Below are positions 19,161-31,954 of a stretch of DNA of 64,000 nucleotides, piece after piece (position 1 is the stretch's first letter; each line of letters begins with the position of its first letter). The translations under genes were made by a program, and so were the position numbers. The stretch is from positions 32,674,001-32,738,000 of the forward strand of contig CM114274.1 of the NCBI GenBank assembly GCA_050084515.1. Direction: 5' to 3'. The DNA comes from Blasia pusilla. Taxonomy: Eukaryota > Marchantiophyta > Marchantiopsida > Blasiales. The notes beneath the pieces are model-generated. The model saw only the letters and a program-made list of their open reading frames with translations, made no database searches and was not told the DNA's origin.

Positions 19161-19198
19161 GGATGACACATAAGATAGAGATATCTTATGTGTCATCC
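19161..19198. repeat. perfect palindrome, 17-bp arms, 4-nt spacer
   Basis: GGATGACACATAAGATA (19161-19177), spacer GAGA, then its exact reverse complement at 19182-19198. It has no T-tract and adjoins no gene, so a terminator role is unlikely. Same style as the palindromes at 24564 and 44319. Confidence 0.97.
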
Positions 19199-19619
19199 AC
19201 ATACACATCACTATACAACATACATCATTATCATCGAATACACATAAGATATATACTCATTCATGGCATATAGACATGAAGACGATCATGTACCAAAATA
19301 TCTCCAATTAAATCACAACCACTCAAATGTTTCTCATACAAATCATCTATTTCTCATGTCAAACTAAACCCATTCTCCTTACAGAGACTTTGATTACTCC
19401 AAAGGCGAGCAAGACCATAGCTCCTTTGCGTCATGCCAAGAGGTTCAACAAAGAGAGAATGAATTCCCAAACTCTCTCTCCTAGATTATACTCCCTTCCC
19501 TCCCTCAAGCTCTCTCCATGATAACATATACGCATAGGTCGCTTCCTTGGATGCTTACTAGTTGTAAGGGACCAAGGACCTTCCCAAAGTGAAAAAAAAT
19601 CTTGAATAGATGCATATCG

Positions 19620-20075
19620 TATGGATTATCCGTTATTACCTCCACATCGTTTGGGTTTGAAGATTGGAGCACCAATCATGTTTGGACAGACCGTGGATGG
19701 TTCAAAAGGATAAGCCAATTACACCTTGTTAGTCATTTTTTTATTCATACCATATCTTATAGATGTTAAAGTTATTATCGAAAAGAATCATGGAGATCGA
19801 GTTTTCATCCTTCGAATCGCGTTGATTGCTTCTCACTTGGGTTTACCTTTTGATTTGCTTCGATTTGAATTCCCCATTCGTTCGACTTTTGCTCCGACTA
19901 TTAATAAGTCGTAAGATCGAAATTTACAAAAGGATGAAATATACTTGACTTTACCTCTATTTTCTCATTGTCAATTGTATGTAGCATTGTCTAGAGTAGG
20001 ACAAAAGAGTTCAATCCATATTACGAATGGAAGTGATACATATTCAAATGAAGAAGATGATTACACATGAGATAT
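19620..20075 (+). pseudogene. Helitron helicase C-terminal remnant (copy 1)
   Basis: Frame-shifted translation shows KIGAPIMFGQTVDGSKG, a conserved cysteine- and phenylalanine-bearing middle, and QLYVALSRVGQKSSIHI followed by an acidic end. This is the last part of the PIF1-like helicase of Helitrons, where LYVALSRV is motif VI. It resembles the second copy at 27050-27520 but differs in detail, so it is a separate insertion. No Rep domain lies nearby. Confidence 0.8.
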
Positions 20076-21413
20076 TGTACAGAAGGAAATTTTGACATGA
20101 ATTTTTTTTTAAAGGAAAATATTCTTTATGTATTTAACTTTCTATATCATGTATCACAAAGTATGCTTCATAGTTTAATTTAATTTCTTTTTTTAAAAAT
20201 AATTTTCTTACTTGCAAATTTTTTTTTGAAGTTGATCTAATGAAATATCTTTTAAATCAAACTATTAAGATGCCCATTCAATGCACGAAGTTGATGACGC
20301 GGGCCTTCAACATTGATGTTGTAGACCTTCAACATTTTTCGAAGCTTGTTTTCCACATGTTGATCCATAAAGAATGGCTTCAAGAAATTCATAATGAGGT
20401 TATGTTATGCATCGTATTGGTTGGTTATGACATTCACGACTCTTTCAATCCCTCCTAGTTAGGACTAGTAAAAAGTACCATGTCGATGTAAATATCCTTA
20501 TAATGCATGTTTCAATGTCTCTATACAACCCCATTAAGACGACAAAAGTATTTTTAGGTAATCGAGTAACACGTGACACGCAGAAAAACAACTAGACAAA
20601 TTGTTTCATCTATATGATAATGGGCGACCCTATATGGACAATGAGACAATACAGTAGGATAATAAGACAAAATAACAACATGGTAGAGTTTTGTTCCTCG
20701 AGTCATATTAGACGGGTGAAAAAGTCACATTATATGGGTAAAAACAATGACTTTTAGTGGAAAGGAAAATAATTGAATTAATAAATAAATTATAATAAGT
20801 GATCCTAGGGGTATGATAAGACAAAATAGGGGAATAATTAAAAGAAATATCCAAAAAATTACAATTTGGTCCCTTAATTCATATTTGATGGGAGGGAAAA
20901 ATGAATTTTATTGGAGAAAGAAAATATATTTTTACATTTTATTGAAGTGTTGAACTATCTAGGGGATAGGATATCATTTAAATTTCAACTCATAAGTGGA
21001 ATTAGTTAGAAGAGTGGAATCTCATTACTCTTCTAAGATTGAAAAAAATAAAATTTAAGTTTTATTTTTGAAATAAGAAATGGAAATATTTTTAAAATAA
21101 TCATATTAATTCAAATTTTATAGTGTGTTGGGAAAAGAAAATTAAATTTTAATGGAAAAATAACATTATTTCTTTAAAAAATAAATAAAATTTAGTTAAT
21201 GGATGTTAATTTGGTGGAAACAATAGAAAGGGAAAATTGAATATTATTAAAACTTTTATGGAAGAGTAAAATTATTTAGGGGGGTTGGATATGATTTAAA
21301 AGTGAAATATTGTTAATTTTTTAGATGAAAAATAAGTAAAATGAAAAATGAAAAATCTTTCTGCACTATAAAAATATCATTTTAATTCGCAAGCACGAGA
21401 TGCTAATAACTAA

Positions 21414-21490
21414 TCTATACTGTTATGTGAGGAGGGGCTCTTGGATGGAGACACCCAATTTGTTGCCACGTGTCTACTTTGCCATGAGAA
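21414..21490 (+). repeat. possible Helitron 5'-end-like sequence
   Basis: A|TCTATACTGTTATGTGAGGA followed by GCCACGTGTCTACTTTGCC. It resembles the TCTATATT family only loosely. Confidence 0.2.
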
Positions 21491-24400
21491 TTCACCACAT
21501 GTCAAAATTTCGACTCTTCTATTTTTGAACTTAAAAAAAACTCTGACGATGTAAATGGATAGGGAAGAAAGTGACATTAATGATTTTTTTTATGGAGTGT
21601 TTCCATTTTCCACGGGAGTGAATGCCCTTAATTCTCATTTCCTCTTGGTCGATTTACGGTGACTAAGCATGTTTCGTAGAGTGGTTTATTTCTTTAGGCT
21701 AACTCATCGTGTTGAGGCTGGTGAATTTCTTGCTAAGTAGGCTCAGTCTATCTGAGTAGTATTTAAAAGACATGCAAATATTGCCAAATGTAGGTGGGTT
21801 TCATGGTGAGGTGACGCAAGCAATAGCGACTTGAAACAAAAAATGTAAAGCTCTTGGCTAGAGACTCTCATCGATCAATGTTTTACGAATTTTCAATCAG
21901 AGTATATACATAAAGAGCAGTGAGTACTTTTCATGCTTTTCTTTATTGAGCATTGAAAATTGAGCTCGTGATTATGTTCTACTATGAAATATAGCACATT
22001 TCTTTTGAAAACTTCTTGATCAATGGTACACATACGGTCAGGACTTCCACCTAATTGACATTAAGTATCTACCATCCTACGCAAAACCTTAAATATGCTT
22101 TCTTTTTGTAATATATATCCTCTGTTCTTATTGTAACTGATATGCATGGCCTTTCAAATTTTATTCACGAGCAATGATTTCATTTCACTATACTTATGTG
22201 TTTTTTTATCGTTGAACTCATTTAAGGGGAGTTCTGAAAAAATATAGGAGAGGCTACTTCATGACATAACAACTCTACCATTTACAAATTCTAGAATAGA
22301 GAATCCACTTGCTTCATTAATTCGAACATCTCCAACGTATGTTAACTATTTTCTTCATTCCATTATATTTCATTGTGCGTATATGAGGTTATTATTATTC
22401 TGTTTAAAAAATTACGTAGAAATAATTAATTTAGTGGAGTAAGAACTAGAGGAAGAATCTGCAGACTTCCTATTCCATCAAATTATCTCATTATACGTGA
22501 TTTCCGAAAAGTTTTACTCGGTGAGGCTCAAAGAAGATATTGTGCAATTTCGTGCGGAGAAATTAGCTATTCAAACAATACAAGCACATCTTCCTCGAAT
22601 ATCTCAAGTGGATATGTGTATTCTTGGAGTTCAAGAAGGTGAAGTAGTTTAGGATGCTTCCATACATGAAGATATTGAGATATCCACTTATGCACCTCCA
22701 ATAATTGAAAAACATACCTTCTACTACTTTGTGGAGTTGAAAACCCAAAAGTGAGTGGAGTTATGCTTCCTACTTCAACAAATGTTCATGCATTGACTAA
22801 TATTGGGAGGATTGTGAAAGTCAACAAGTCACTTAATCTTGCATGGACTCGTAACTTCAAAGAAAGTGATGTAAGAAAATTCAAGATGCCTTCAATTGTA
22901 AGTCGGACATCTCTCTATTGGAAAGATGAATGAGATATGTCCTTTATGTCACGCTCTTCATTGGAAATGTGAGAAGGTGTAGGCTACAAGGTTTTGCAAC
23001 TCGCCTTCTGCTATGTGCTCCGATCAAGGAAAAATATAACTTCCATTCTTGAAAAATATTCCTCCATTTTTAAATCATTGATTTCAGGTATCGGTGCTGA
23101 AAGTGCTCACTTTCTTAACCATGCTCAAACTTATAATTTTGCATTACAAATAGCTTGTACATGAGCTAATGTGATGATTCAAATTGGTGGTATCGGAAAT
23201 TTAGGGCTCAAGGTGGGATCTACCATTCTATTGGAGCACTTCATCCAGAAGAAGGGAATCATCCAAGGTTTGCTCAAATCTATATTCATGATGGTGAGAA
23301 TGAATTAGGGAATGGAGGAAGAGTCATGTCTCATGATCTCCAACCAAACATCTTACGAGGGCTACAAGAGATGTTACACAAATGTAATCCATGTGTGAAA
23401 AAAATTCCTCACATCGCAAATGAGGTAAATGAGGTAAATGAGTCTAATGTGCGCATTATCCTAAAGGCAAGTAAGTGTGGGCTTGAGGCCAAACGTTATA
23501 ACTTACCATTGGCTTCTGAAGTTGCAACAAATTTTCCATGTGATGCAAGTGAGTGTGTTGATTTCCATGATATTGTTGTGCACTTATATAAAGGGGGTCC
23601 AAGACGTATATCAGACCTAAATGAAGCATATGTTCCATTGAACTTTGTTTTGTTATTTTTCCATGGTGAAACTGGTTGGCATCTTGTAAAATCATTTGGA
23701 AGTTTTTAAGAATCTACAACAACATGTATACCTAGAAGGGATAATATATAAGTGGACCATAGGGATACAAAACGTTCAAATGAGTCAATAGAAGAGGGTA
23801 GAGTTGATGGTGAGATTAATGATGACAGAATGATAAGGAATAAAAAAGCATTACAAGCTTGAATTTTCCTCTTTTCGACTACGATTACGACTTGGAGCGG
23901 AAGATGCTAATCGGCTTCTTCGATTGGGTTGCCTCACTTAAGAGTACGTGGTTAACGTATATGCAACTATAGAGATTCAACAGTTAAGTTGGGTTTGATT
24001 AAATCAAAAGGATTTGCAGGCTGAATTATACCAAGGTGTAAAAGATGCCATATATTGATATTATATGGATGGTGCAAGGTTTGGGAGATGGATTATTTTG
24101 CATTCTTCTTTTATTAGGGATCCACATCATATGCATTACTTCTATCAAGATGCAATGGCCATTTTGAGGCACTTCGGAAAATTAGATATAATTTTTACCA
24201 TGACATGCGATCCTAAGTGGGAAGATATAACATTGGCATTATTACTTGGTCAAATTGCTGCTGATCGACCAAATTTGGTTTTGCGAGTGTTTGAGAAAAA
24301 AAAGGGGAGTTACTACGGCTTATGATGAACAAGCATATTTTGGGTTGAATGGTGGATGTTTTCATGTGGTTGAGTTTCAAAAAAGGGGCTTACCACATAT

Positions 24401-24563
24401 TCATATCTTGATTATTCTAGCACATGAGGATAAGCCACATACCACTTCCGATTATGATGATATCATCTAAGCTGAAATTCTTGATTCAATCACGCATCAT
24501 CCATGTACATTAGGTCAAATTTCAAATATTTCTTTTGAAATAATGATGTGAGAAAAAAATATT

Positions 24564-24609
24564 TTGTTTAGATCATTCAGTATATTCTTATACTGAATGA
24601 TCTAAACAA
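24564..24609. repeat. perfect palindrome, 21-bp arms, 4-nt spacer
   Basis: Arms 24564-24584 and 24589-24609 are exact reverse complements, core CAGTATA-TTCT-TATACTG. It lies inside the Helitron remnant between the Rep block and the following conserved block, where intact elements would have continuous coding sequence. Confidence 0.97.
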
Positions 24610-25567
24610 GTATACAGTATTTGACAGGTGATGGAGACCGTCACTAGTTATGGCTACTTCTTCATCATGTTTAAGGTGCAACTTGCCAACTTCATATGAG
24701 CACAGAAGAAATGTACATGGAGTCATATATCTAACTTTTAAGGAAGTTGCTATTCAGTAAGGACTTTTTGAGGATGATAATGAAGTCTTCCTTTGGTTAC
24801 AAGAAGCTTTCAAGATTCGCATCAGATCCTCATTCCATCGATTATTTGCCGTCATTTTAGCTTATAATACGTATGCTCAACCACCTATGTTATGGAGTAT
24901 ATTTTTGAGTTCGCTCATATAGGATCTTCTATATGAGCGATGTGAGGTAAGCAAAACATGCAAGCATCCTCTCCTTTCTTATTTTTCTTCTTCACATCAT
25001 ATTTGTGGACTTATTTTAGATATATCCCTTCACCTTGCATAAAAGAAGAATTCCTAATCTACCACTTGATGCTTCCACCATAAACACCGTATAATTAGAA
25101 GTACATTATGATTTGCAAGATCAAGGGATGATATTGTCTAATTTTCTGGACATGTCACTACCTAACTTCGATTCCCCTAATTCACATACAGTTTTGGAGG
25201 AAGGGGAACTCTTATATGATCGAGATGAGTTATATTCGCAAGTTAGAAGTGGAGAGGCATCATTCAATGATGGATAACGGATCATTTGGGATGTTATACA
25301 TGATCAATTGGAGAAAATGACACATAATGCTCTACCTTCAGGAAATTTGTTTTTCATTGATGGACTAGGGGGAATAGGGAAGACCTTCTTATATAATCTT
25401 CTCCTTGCAAGTGTAAGAAATATAGGAGGTATTGCTTTAGATGTTGCATCATATGGGATAGTTGCACTATTATTAAATGGAGGGCGTAAAATGCACTCAC
25501 TATGCAGGAGTCCTATCAATCTTCATGAAAACTCTACTTGCGGGCTACATGTCAATAGCGACGCAAA

Positions 25568-25895
25568 ACATGTGATCTAGAAGGCCTCATTTATTGATGA
25601 ACACGCATATGGCCTTCTAAATTTTAAACTCTAATATTTGTAGTAAGCTTCATCATCCTCATATGGGACCGCAAATAGGATCCTTTTTGGACGATCCCCA
25701 TGACAAATGACATGTAAAACTTGACGAAAATCACCACCAAACATAATGAGCTTACCCCCAAATGGCACATCCCTCAAGTCATGAGAAATCACTCCCATAA
25801 TACCTTGTAAGGTACAATTCATGGCCTCAAACGCATGATGATGAGTCATAGGTATCTCAACCCATCTAATGAATGAGGCCTTCTAGATCACATGT
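25568..25895. repeat. inverted segment flanked by 28-bp inverted repeats
   Basis: Arms 25568-25595 and 25868-25895 are reverse complements with one mismatch (core GATCTAGAAGGCCTCATT). Between them the helicase reading direction is flipped. The minus strand from the right arm downward continues the plus-strand frame: ...KHVI, stop, KASFIRW, then PMTHHHAFEAMN and GGKLIMFGGDFRQV, which is the normal order after the Walker A block. So the arm sequence is duplicated and the segment inverted in place. Confidence 0.9.
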
Positions 25896-25917
25896 GTTCA
25901 TCATGAGGTGAGGTGAG

Positions 25918-25965
25918 GTAAAAGCTTGTTGATGTCCATATGCGTGTTCATCAACAAGCTTTTAC
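25918..25965. repeat. palindrome, 17-bp arms, 14-nt spacer
   Basis: GTAAAAGCTTGTTGATG (25918-25934) and its exact reverse complement (25949-25965). The spacer and first bases of the right arm (CCATATGCGTGTTCATCA) are also the reverse complement of sequence at about 25592-25609. This links the palindrome to the neighbouring inversion. Confidence 0.95.
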
Positions 25966-26169
25966 ATTTTAAACAAGCTTGTTGATTGGTTATTGGAGGT
26001 GGGAGAGGGTCATGTGCCTTTGTACACTTATTGGGGAGATGATTTTATTCAACTACGTCTGACATGGTTGTTCATAGTAAGAATGTAAATGATCTTCTTG
26101 ATATTATATATGGGAATGATATTTTTCATATCTTATTTTGTCGTAGGCAAAGTTCTATCGCGTCGATGA

Positions 26170-26760
26170 CATAGTGAGTCAGCTGGCTGTTTGGGTGTAA
26201 CTTTTTCACGAGATGTCAGATGAGGCTGGCGACAGGTCTGTTGTGTTGGGAACGTTGTTTATCGCAATTTCCCTATTTTGGTTTTAGTTCGTCAGGTGAC
26301 CCGTTAACCGAGTCAACGGTCACCCGTAACCTGTGCACGTAGGTTATTGTTGGGAGGGCTATTTTTGGGGGAAGAGCTTTTTGGCTCTTCCGTAGGATAT
26401 AAGAGTGAGAGAGATGGATTTCTAAAGCCATCTTTCTCATGTTGAGCCTTAGGAGCGTCTCTCTTGCATAGACGTGTGCGAGTGTGTAGGATTTAGGGTG
26501 CTAGCGTCCAAATTCCCTCATAGCAAAGGGTGAATGTGGTTTGATATACCGATGTAGATTCATGTGTGGAGTTTTAGGCCGGGTGAGCCATTTTTACTAC
26601 TCTTGATTTTGGTGTGGGGTCCTAGTGTATATGCACGAGTTTGTTTGGTTATGTGTGGATCTACCCGTTTATTGGGGAGGATCGGTGTTGTGTGGTGTGT
26701 AAATATGACCAACGATGTGGGTTGTGTAGCGATGTGTATGCGCACGAAATCTTCAACAAT
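26170..26760 (+). mobile_element. possible solo-LTR-like insertion in the Helitron remnant
   Basis: Helitron coding blocks resume at about 26770, whereas this stretch has none and is richer in G and T. It contains TGTTGGGA words (about 26249 and 26350), a TATA-like GATATAAGAGTGAG and no coding motif, as expected of an LTR. I could not fix the ends or find a clean target-site duplication. Confidence 0.3.
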
Positions 26761-27488
26761 TTCATGATATCAAATTTTTGAATGATACAAATATTCTCAC
26801 GTCGAGAAATAGAGATGTTGATGATATAAATGTGGAAGTGATGTCTCGATTTTATGGAGAGCTAATTATCATTACTTTTAATATTGATTCTTTTAACGAT
26901 TATGTATTACTTCATGAAATAATCCTATTTAGGAGAATTTTTGGGAAGATTTTCTCTAACAAATATATGTGTGTACACAAGAATATTTACCTTAGTGTTG
27001 ACACTATTCCACACGAATGAATGAGTTATATCTATCCAATAGAATTCTTGAATATATGCTTACCTTGTGGTCTACCTCCGCATTCTTTGTGTTTGAAGAT
27101 TGGTGCACCAATCATGCTTCTACGAAACATGAACGGTTTAAAAGGACAAGCGAATGACACTTGATTGGTCATTCGTGGAGTCAAGCAACATATCATAGAT
27201 GTTGAAATTATTACAAGGAAGAACCTCGGAGATCGATTTGCATTCCGCGTACCCCATTGATTGCTTATGACTCGGACTTGCCTTTTGACTTGCGTAGGTT
27301 GCAATTCCCTATTCGTCCTACTTTTGCTGTGACTATTAATAAATCATAGTGTCAGACTTTGCAAAGAGTTGGAATTTATTTACCTTCGCCTGTATTTTCT
27401 CATCACCAATCATATGTGGCATTATCTAGAGCACGACAAAAGAATTCAATTCAAATTATGATTGGCGATGATACGCACTCAACGCACG

Positions 27489-27514
27489 CATTTCGGATGA
27501 TTACATCCGAAATG
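27489..27514. repeat. perfect palindrome, 11-bp arms, 4-nt spacer
   Basis: CATTTCGGATG, spacer ATTA, then CATCCGAAATG, at the very 3' end of the Helitron helicase remnant. A hairpin near a Helitron right end would be expected, but no CTRR follows closely, so it may be another rearrangement palindrome. Confidence 0.9.
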
Positions 27515-27649
27515 TAATGTATGAAAAAATTCTTATATGAAATGAACTCCTCTCTTAAAAAATGTTTAAAGATATTTATTCTTTCAATTTTTAATTAAAT
27601 TTAAATTTACTTCTAAAAAATGATTTTTATTATAAATACTTGTATGTTA

Positions 27650-30600
27650 TATAGACGGTGGATTTTCACTCCTAAATTCGTATTGTCGAAGGCCTTCGCA
27701 TCGGAAAACAAAGATGCACTTCGATAAAAACGAGTGATGGAAAACCCATCGGAAGTACAAAAGAGGGGGACTCAAAAGTCAAAACCTGAAGGCCACAACA
27801 CGACCAGAAAAGGAAGAAGGGGGCATCGGCGAACGTAAAGCCCCAATTCGGGGCGCCCCCTGGTTGGTTGATTTCTTTAAGCGCTGCACGAGTGTTTCTT
27901 GTCTTATTGAATGTAAATAAATGGGCGGCACCTTTGGATCAGAGTCCGGGTAATTTCCCCGTGAGAACCGGTACATTCCCGGTCTGCACGAAACCGAACG
28001 GTAAACTTTCAAATTTTCCCGATCCAGATCCGCTAAATAAATACAAATACGAAGGAGAACCTGCTTATACCGTCGGTTTTTAGCCGGCACTCGGAAACTT
28101 GTATCGGGAATTTGTAAACTCTCCCGGGTAACTCAACACGTAACATTTGGATTCGGCTACGGTTCCCAACAGCCATTTCGTTTCGTTTGGAATGGGCAGG
28201 GGCCGCAGGGCCTTGGTGCCCAGGGCGGGGGAAGATAGTTCTGCGACGATTTTTGTGCCCTCCTAAGTATTAACTAGTTTCCTTGGAGTCCGGGTAATAA
28301 GAATGTTGGTCGCCGCGTGAGCAGGAGGACCGAACAAACGCGCCGAGGACGATCTTACGGACAAGACAGGTGGTCACGGGGGAGGACTCTTGTTCGTATT
28401 GGGTATGTTGGCTGTATATTTTCACCCCACTACTATTACCCCTGTGCTTTAGCTGCTCGTTACAAGAACTAAATGGAATCCATCTGTCTTGAAGACACTC
28501 GAAAGGAAACGCTAAAGGTCATGAACAATCGTCGTCGAGGAGAATAACTCACTTCATCTAGGGTAAAGACCATGGTCTGGCGTTATTAATTTCTCGAGGT
28601 ATTAAATGAAGGAAGCTCTTTTTGGAAGTCGGTACTCTTCAACAACATTCATATTCGAATCGGAAGTTGGTTATTTATCCCGTTAGGAAAGTTTATCTTT
28701 TTTTTTTCATCTTCATTTTAATATCTATTATTATTAGAAGAGAAAGGGTTTGAAACACTTCTCTCGTGTCGTAGGTTTTTTGCAATTTACGTGGACAAAG
28801 CCTGTTTCCATACGGTTTTTTTTTAATTTCTTCACGGGCAAGAAATTAATAATACTACTTAGGATTCGTTAGCGATGCACGGTGCCTAATTCTATACCTA
28901 ATTCTATATGCCCTCGTCCTATGCGTTCTGGTCCACTTCACGGTTCCTAACCCCGCCCCATCTTGTTACTTGAATGCCGCCTACCCTAAATGCCCATGCC
29001 ATATATTTTTTTAAAATGACACGTGGAAACCATGGAAATGGAAATGGACACGCCATGTGAAAACCGCTCCTTTCAGAATAGATTAAAATGAAAAAAACGT
29101 TTAGGAATGCCACCAACAGAATTAACCAACTTCGAATGCTATTGCGAAACCCTAAAGTACGCACAAGTGGAACTCGAATAATTAACTTGAGGTCCGGTTT
29201 GCGCCAAGTCCACGGGCGCAACTAGACCTGGTGATTGCTAGGCAGGTAGTAGTGTTTTCCGCCAGGGTTTCTAGGGACTAAAATTGGCAGCTGCCAAGTG
29301 TGACAGAGGGAAAGGCCGACTTACAAAGGCATGCATTCACCTCTGTAACCAATAAGCGTGCTTGAGTGCCCTAATAATAGTCGTTCAAGAAAACGATGAG
29401 GGAGAAGGTGACGAGTCCTTGCAACGGCGAGAGGCATACACACGCATATCACAGAACATTATGACGAGGATAGTGATATGGAAACTATGTTGGCAAGTAC
29501 CCGAGGGAGGGGCATGTGGTCCTAATCCCCACTAATTGATTGACTACACTATGAAGTCACTGCTTGTGATGGCAGCGACCTCGTAGAACGATTCTGCAGA
29601 CGCTGGGCAGTCACCGGCTCGCCTCATAAAGCAGCACGTATGCCCGCACGGAGCTTGGACTGGGTGGTGCAGGAAGATGGATTCCAACTGCACCGTCAAC
29701 CGCACCTGTTGCGACTCCGAGAAACATGACTAGGCGATGGGGCAATCTTGACTTCGAATTTAGAGTATTGGAGCGGTGCAATAGTTACTGCGACGTCACG
29801 ACCTTCCCTGCGAAGTTCTCCTTGTCTAGAAGTGTCACCCCACCCTGCTTGCAGCCCTTTCACCGGATTCCTACCCTGCTCTTCTCGCTTGTCAAAGAAG
29901 CAATGTCCTGAAGATAAATCTCCTGGAGTAAGGTACATGGACAGTAGAGAAAGCTCTGACGGTTGCGCGGCTACCGCGTTATGTCCTATTTGACACTTTC
30001 ATTGCTCCCTCACTTCAGAACTTGTCGGATCCTTTCCGGCCTTCAGAAACTCGTGGACATTTTTCATTCATCCGTTTGCTTGATTCACAGTACCCTCTCC
30101 GTTCGGAAGTTTCCACCTACACTTCAGTAGATTTCTGTAGCTCCTTCGTCCACGCTGACTCCTTGGTCAGCCGAGTAAAAACGAGAGAATCGTGTTGACA
30201 AAGCCTGAAGCCTGTTTATGTAACACTCGGCTGATCGACATTTTTACCACTTTGTCGAGACCTTACACGTGTGAAGTGAGTTCACCGAGTTTCGCTCTCC
30301 AGTTTCTTTTAGTTGATCAATAAGTTAGTTGACCACAAGAAGTTTTAGGATCCTCAATGTGCTTTTCATCTGACTTAAAAGCTGCCTGACTCCACTTCCC
30401 TCGAGAAATTCTTACCTTCTCACTAGATCTGCACAATACCTTCCTCGTGCCCGACTTAGGGCTGACTTTCTGGGGTCTCTTCCAGACTTCCAGCACAAAC
30501 TGAAGAGATGAACAGAGGGGCGAGTGCAGAGGAGATCACCCTATTAGAGCCCGTGCCAATGGACTCTTTCATTCTTGCACTCCGTACTGACGGAGAACAA

Positions 30601-31950
30601 TTCTCGATTAGTAAACCGGGAAAACGTTGGTCAATTTGTTTTCTCCTCCATCTGCATCCACTTCGGGCTAGAATCCTGCTGCCCAAGTGATGGGGCCTTT
30701 AAGACCTCGTCACACGGAGTACCCAACCTCGCTGTAATTTGAAAATCGGATGGGATGTGAAGGTCTCGCAGGAAACACGAAAATTTAAATGCGGATTAGG
30801 TTCGATTTATACTTTTTATCTCGTAAGACAGTTTTTAGATATACAATTTATCGCAGAATTCGCCGGTCATCATGTTCGCCAGCGGGTTTTCCCGGCAAGC
30901 TGGTCGGGCCACGCCCTCTTATGGGACTGAAAGGGATAAAGTAACCCCAACCTACTCTGTTCAGTTTGGGTCCTGACGTCTGAAGGTCACCTAGCTCTTG
31001 CGCTCAAGATACGATCCCTGGTTCAGGCCCTGAACTCGATTTCCGTCACACCAATTTTCTCTTGCCGTCCGAGCTCTACCACTACTTCCAAGCGCTGGTT
31101 CTATGTATTCAGGTCCAGTATCCATCACACTTGACAAACCACCTAGGCTCTTGCCAGAAGAAAACGCGACTGGATCATCCGCCTCCCTGAGGATAGGGAA
31201 CTTTCATGGGTGTCCTATCTTACCCAATGAAATCTAGGGTCCATCTGATCAAGTCACACTTCTCTTCCTCCAGATCTACCGGAAGTTGTAGAACTTCAAT
31301 GGTGAAGCTTTCATGTCTTCGGCTGCTCTTTCACAAGAGCAGGAAAAATCAGGATTAAAAGCATTCTTTCCTCCCAAAACGCATATTTGTTCAAGAGACG
31401 AGAGTGACTTCTTTCCTGCTGACCAGAGTCCATCGGTCATACTACGATATTGAACCATCCAGGCATGAGAGAATGAATTTTAGAGTCGACAGTGACAAAC
31501 AGAGACAGTACGCCCCACAACAGTATACCAGGGGCCGGCAAAAGATAGCCGCATCTTCAGAATGGACGTGCTGTGACAATCTCCTCATCAGAAAATATGG
31601 GCAGTGAATTCTAGAGCTAGAGAGCTTCATTCCACGGAGTGCTTTCACTTACCAAAAATTATGCCAATGACGACCGTAAGGAAACCGGTTGATTTCGCCA
31701 CTGATCTTTGACTTGACCAGCACCCAGCATTGGTTTGACGAGTGCACCGGTTACTTTTCCAAAATTGAAATTCTTTCAACAAAATTGTTTGCTAAACAGA
31801 GCTGTACTCTCTATTTCCACAAACCAGTAATCCTGACGCCACTCCGCCAATGCCATGATTGATCAGATTCATACCCTTTCTTGCTGAAGAGATCAACTTT
31901 CTCCATCTAGTTGGAACATTTTTTGCCATTTTTCTTCTGACTTGAAAGAG
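27650..31950. other. intergenic region, no recognised gene
   Basis: Base composition returns to mid-GC. Open frames of 60-100 codons (for example 27868-28083 plus, 28919-29221 minus, 30508-30690 plus) show no family motif and no consistent splicing to each other. The last few hundred bases probably contain the 3' UTR of the methyltransferase gene, which ends at 31955. No RNA gene was recognised. Confidence 0.5.
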
Positions 31951-31954
31951 GTTC

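Larger units (their letters stand above)
22500..27525 (+). pseudogene. Helitron Rep-helicase (RepHel) remnant, rearranged
   Basis: Read left to right with many stops: CPLCHALHWKCEKV (N-terminal zinc-finger-like block, about 22938); RDPHHMHYFYQDAMAILRHF and TMTCDPKWEDIT (Helitron-like N domain, 24120-24230); FHVVEFQKRGLPHIHILIIL (Rep block with the HIH metal-binding pair, about 24360); WLQEAFKIRIRSSFHRLFAV (about 24800); FFIDGLGGIGKTFLYNLLLA (Walker A, about 25350); a reversed block with FGGDFRQVL (25631-25849); DWLLEVGEGHVP (about 25985); NDTNILTSRNRDVDDIN (about 26780); [17 protein letters not shown] (about 27100). Order and content are those of a plant Helitron transposase, which nicks and replicates by rolling circle. 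It is inactive here because of stops, an inverted segment and an insertion at about 26.2-26.76 kb. Confidence 0.9.
12600..27650. mobile_element. AT-rich transposon island
   Basis: Composition becomes strikingly AT-rich, and the only recognisable coding remnants are Copia gag and reverse transcriptase and Helitron Rep-helicase, all with in-frame stops. No host gene was recognised. Separate entries give the parts. Between them (for example 12.6-13.6, 16.9-17.8, 18.4-19.1 and 20.5-22.4 kb) I see only AT-rich sequence without family motifs. Confidence 0.85.

Noticed and set aside
27868-28083. Plus-strand frame with RTGTFPVCTKPNGK and PDPDPLNKYKYEGEP
   Set aside because: It looks somewhat protein-like but I could not match it to a family, found no splice partner, and it lies at the edge of the transposon island.
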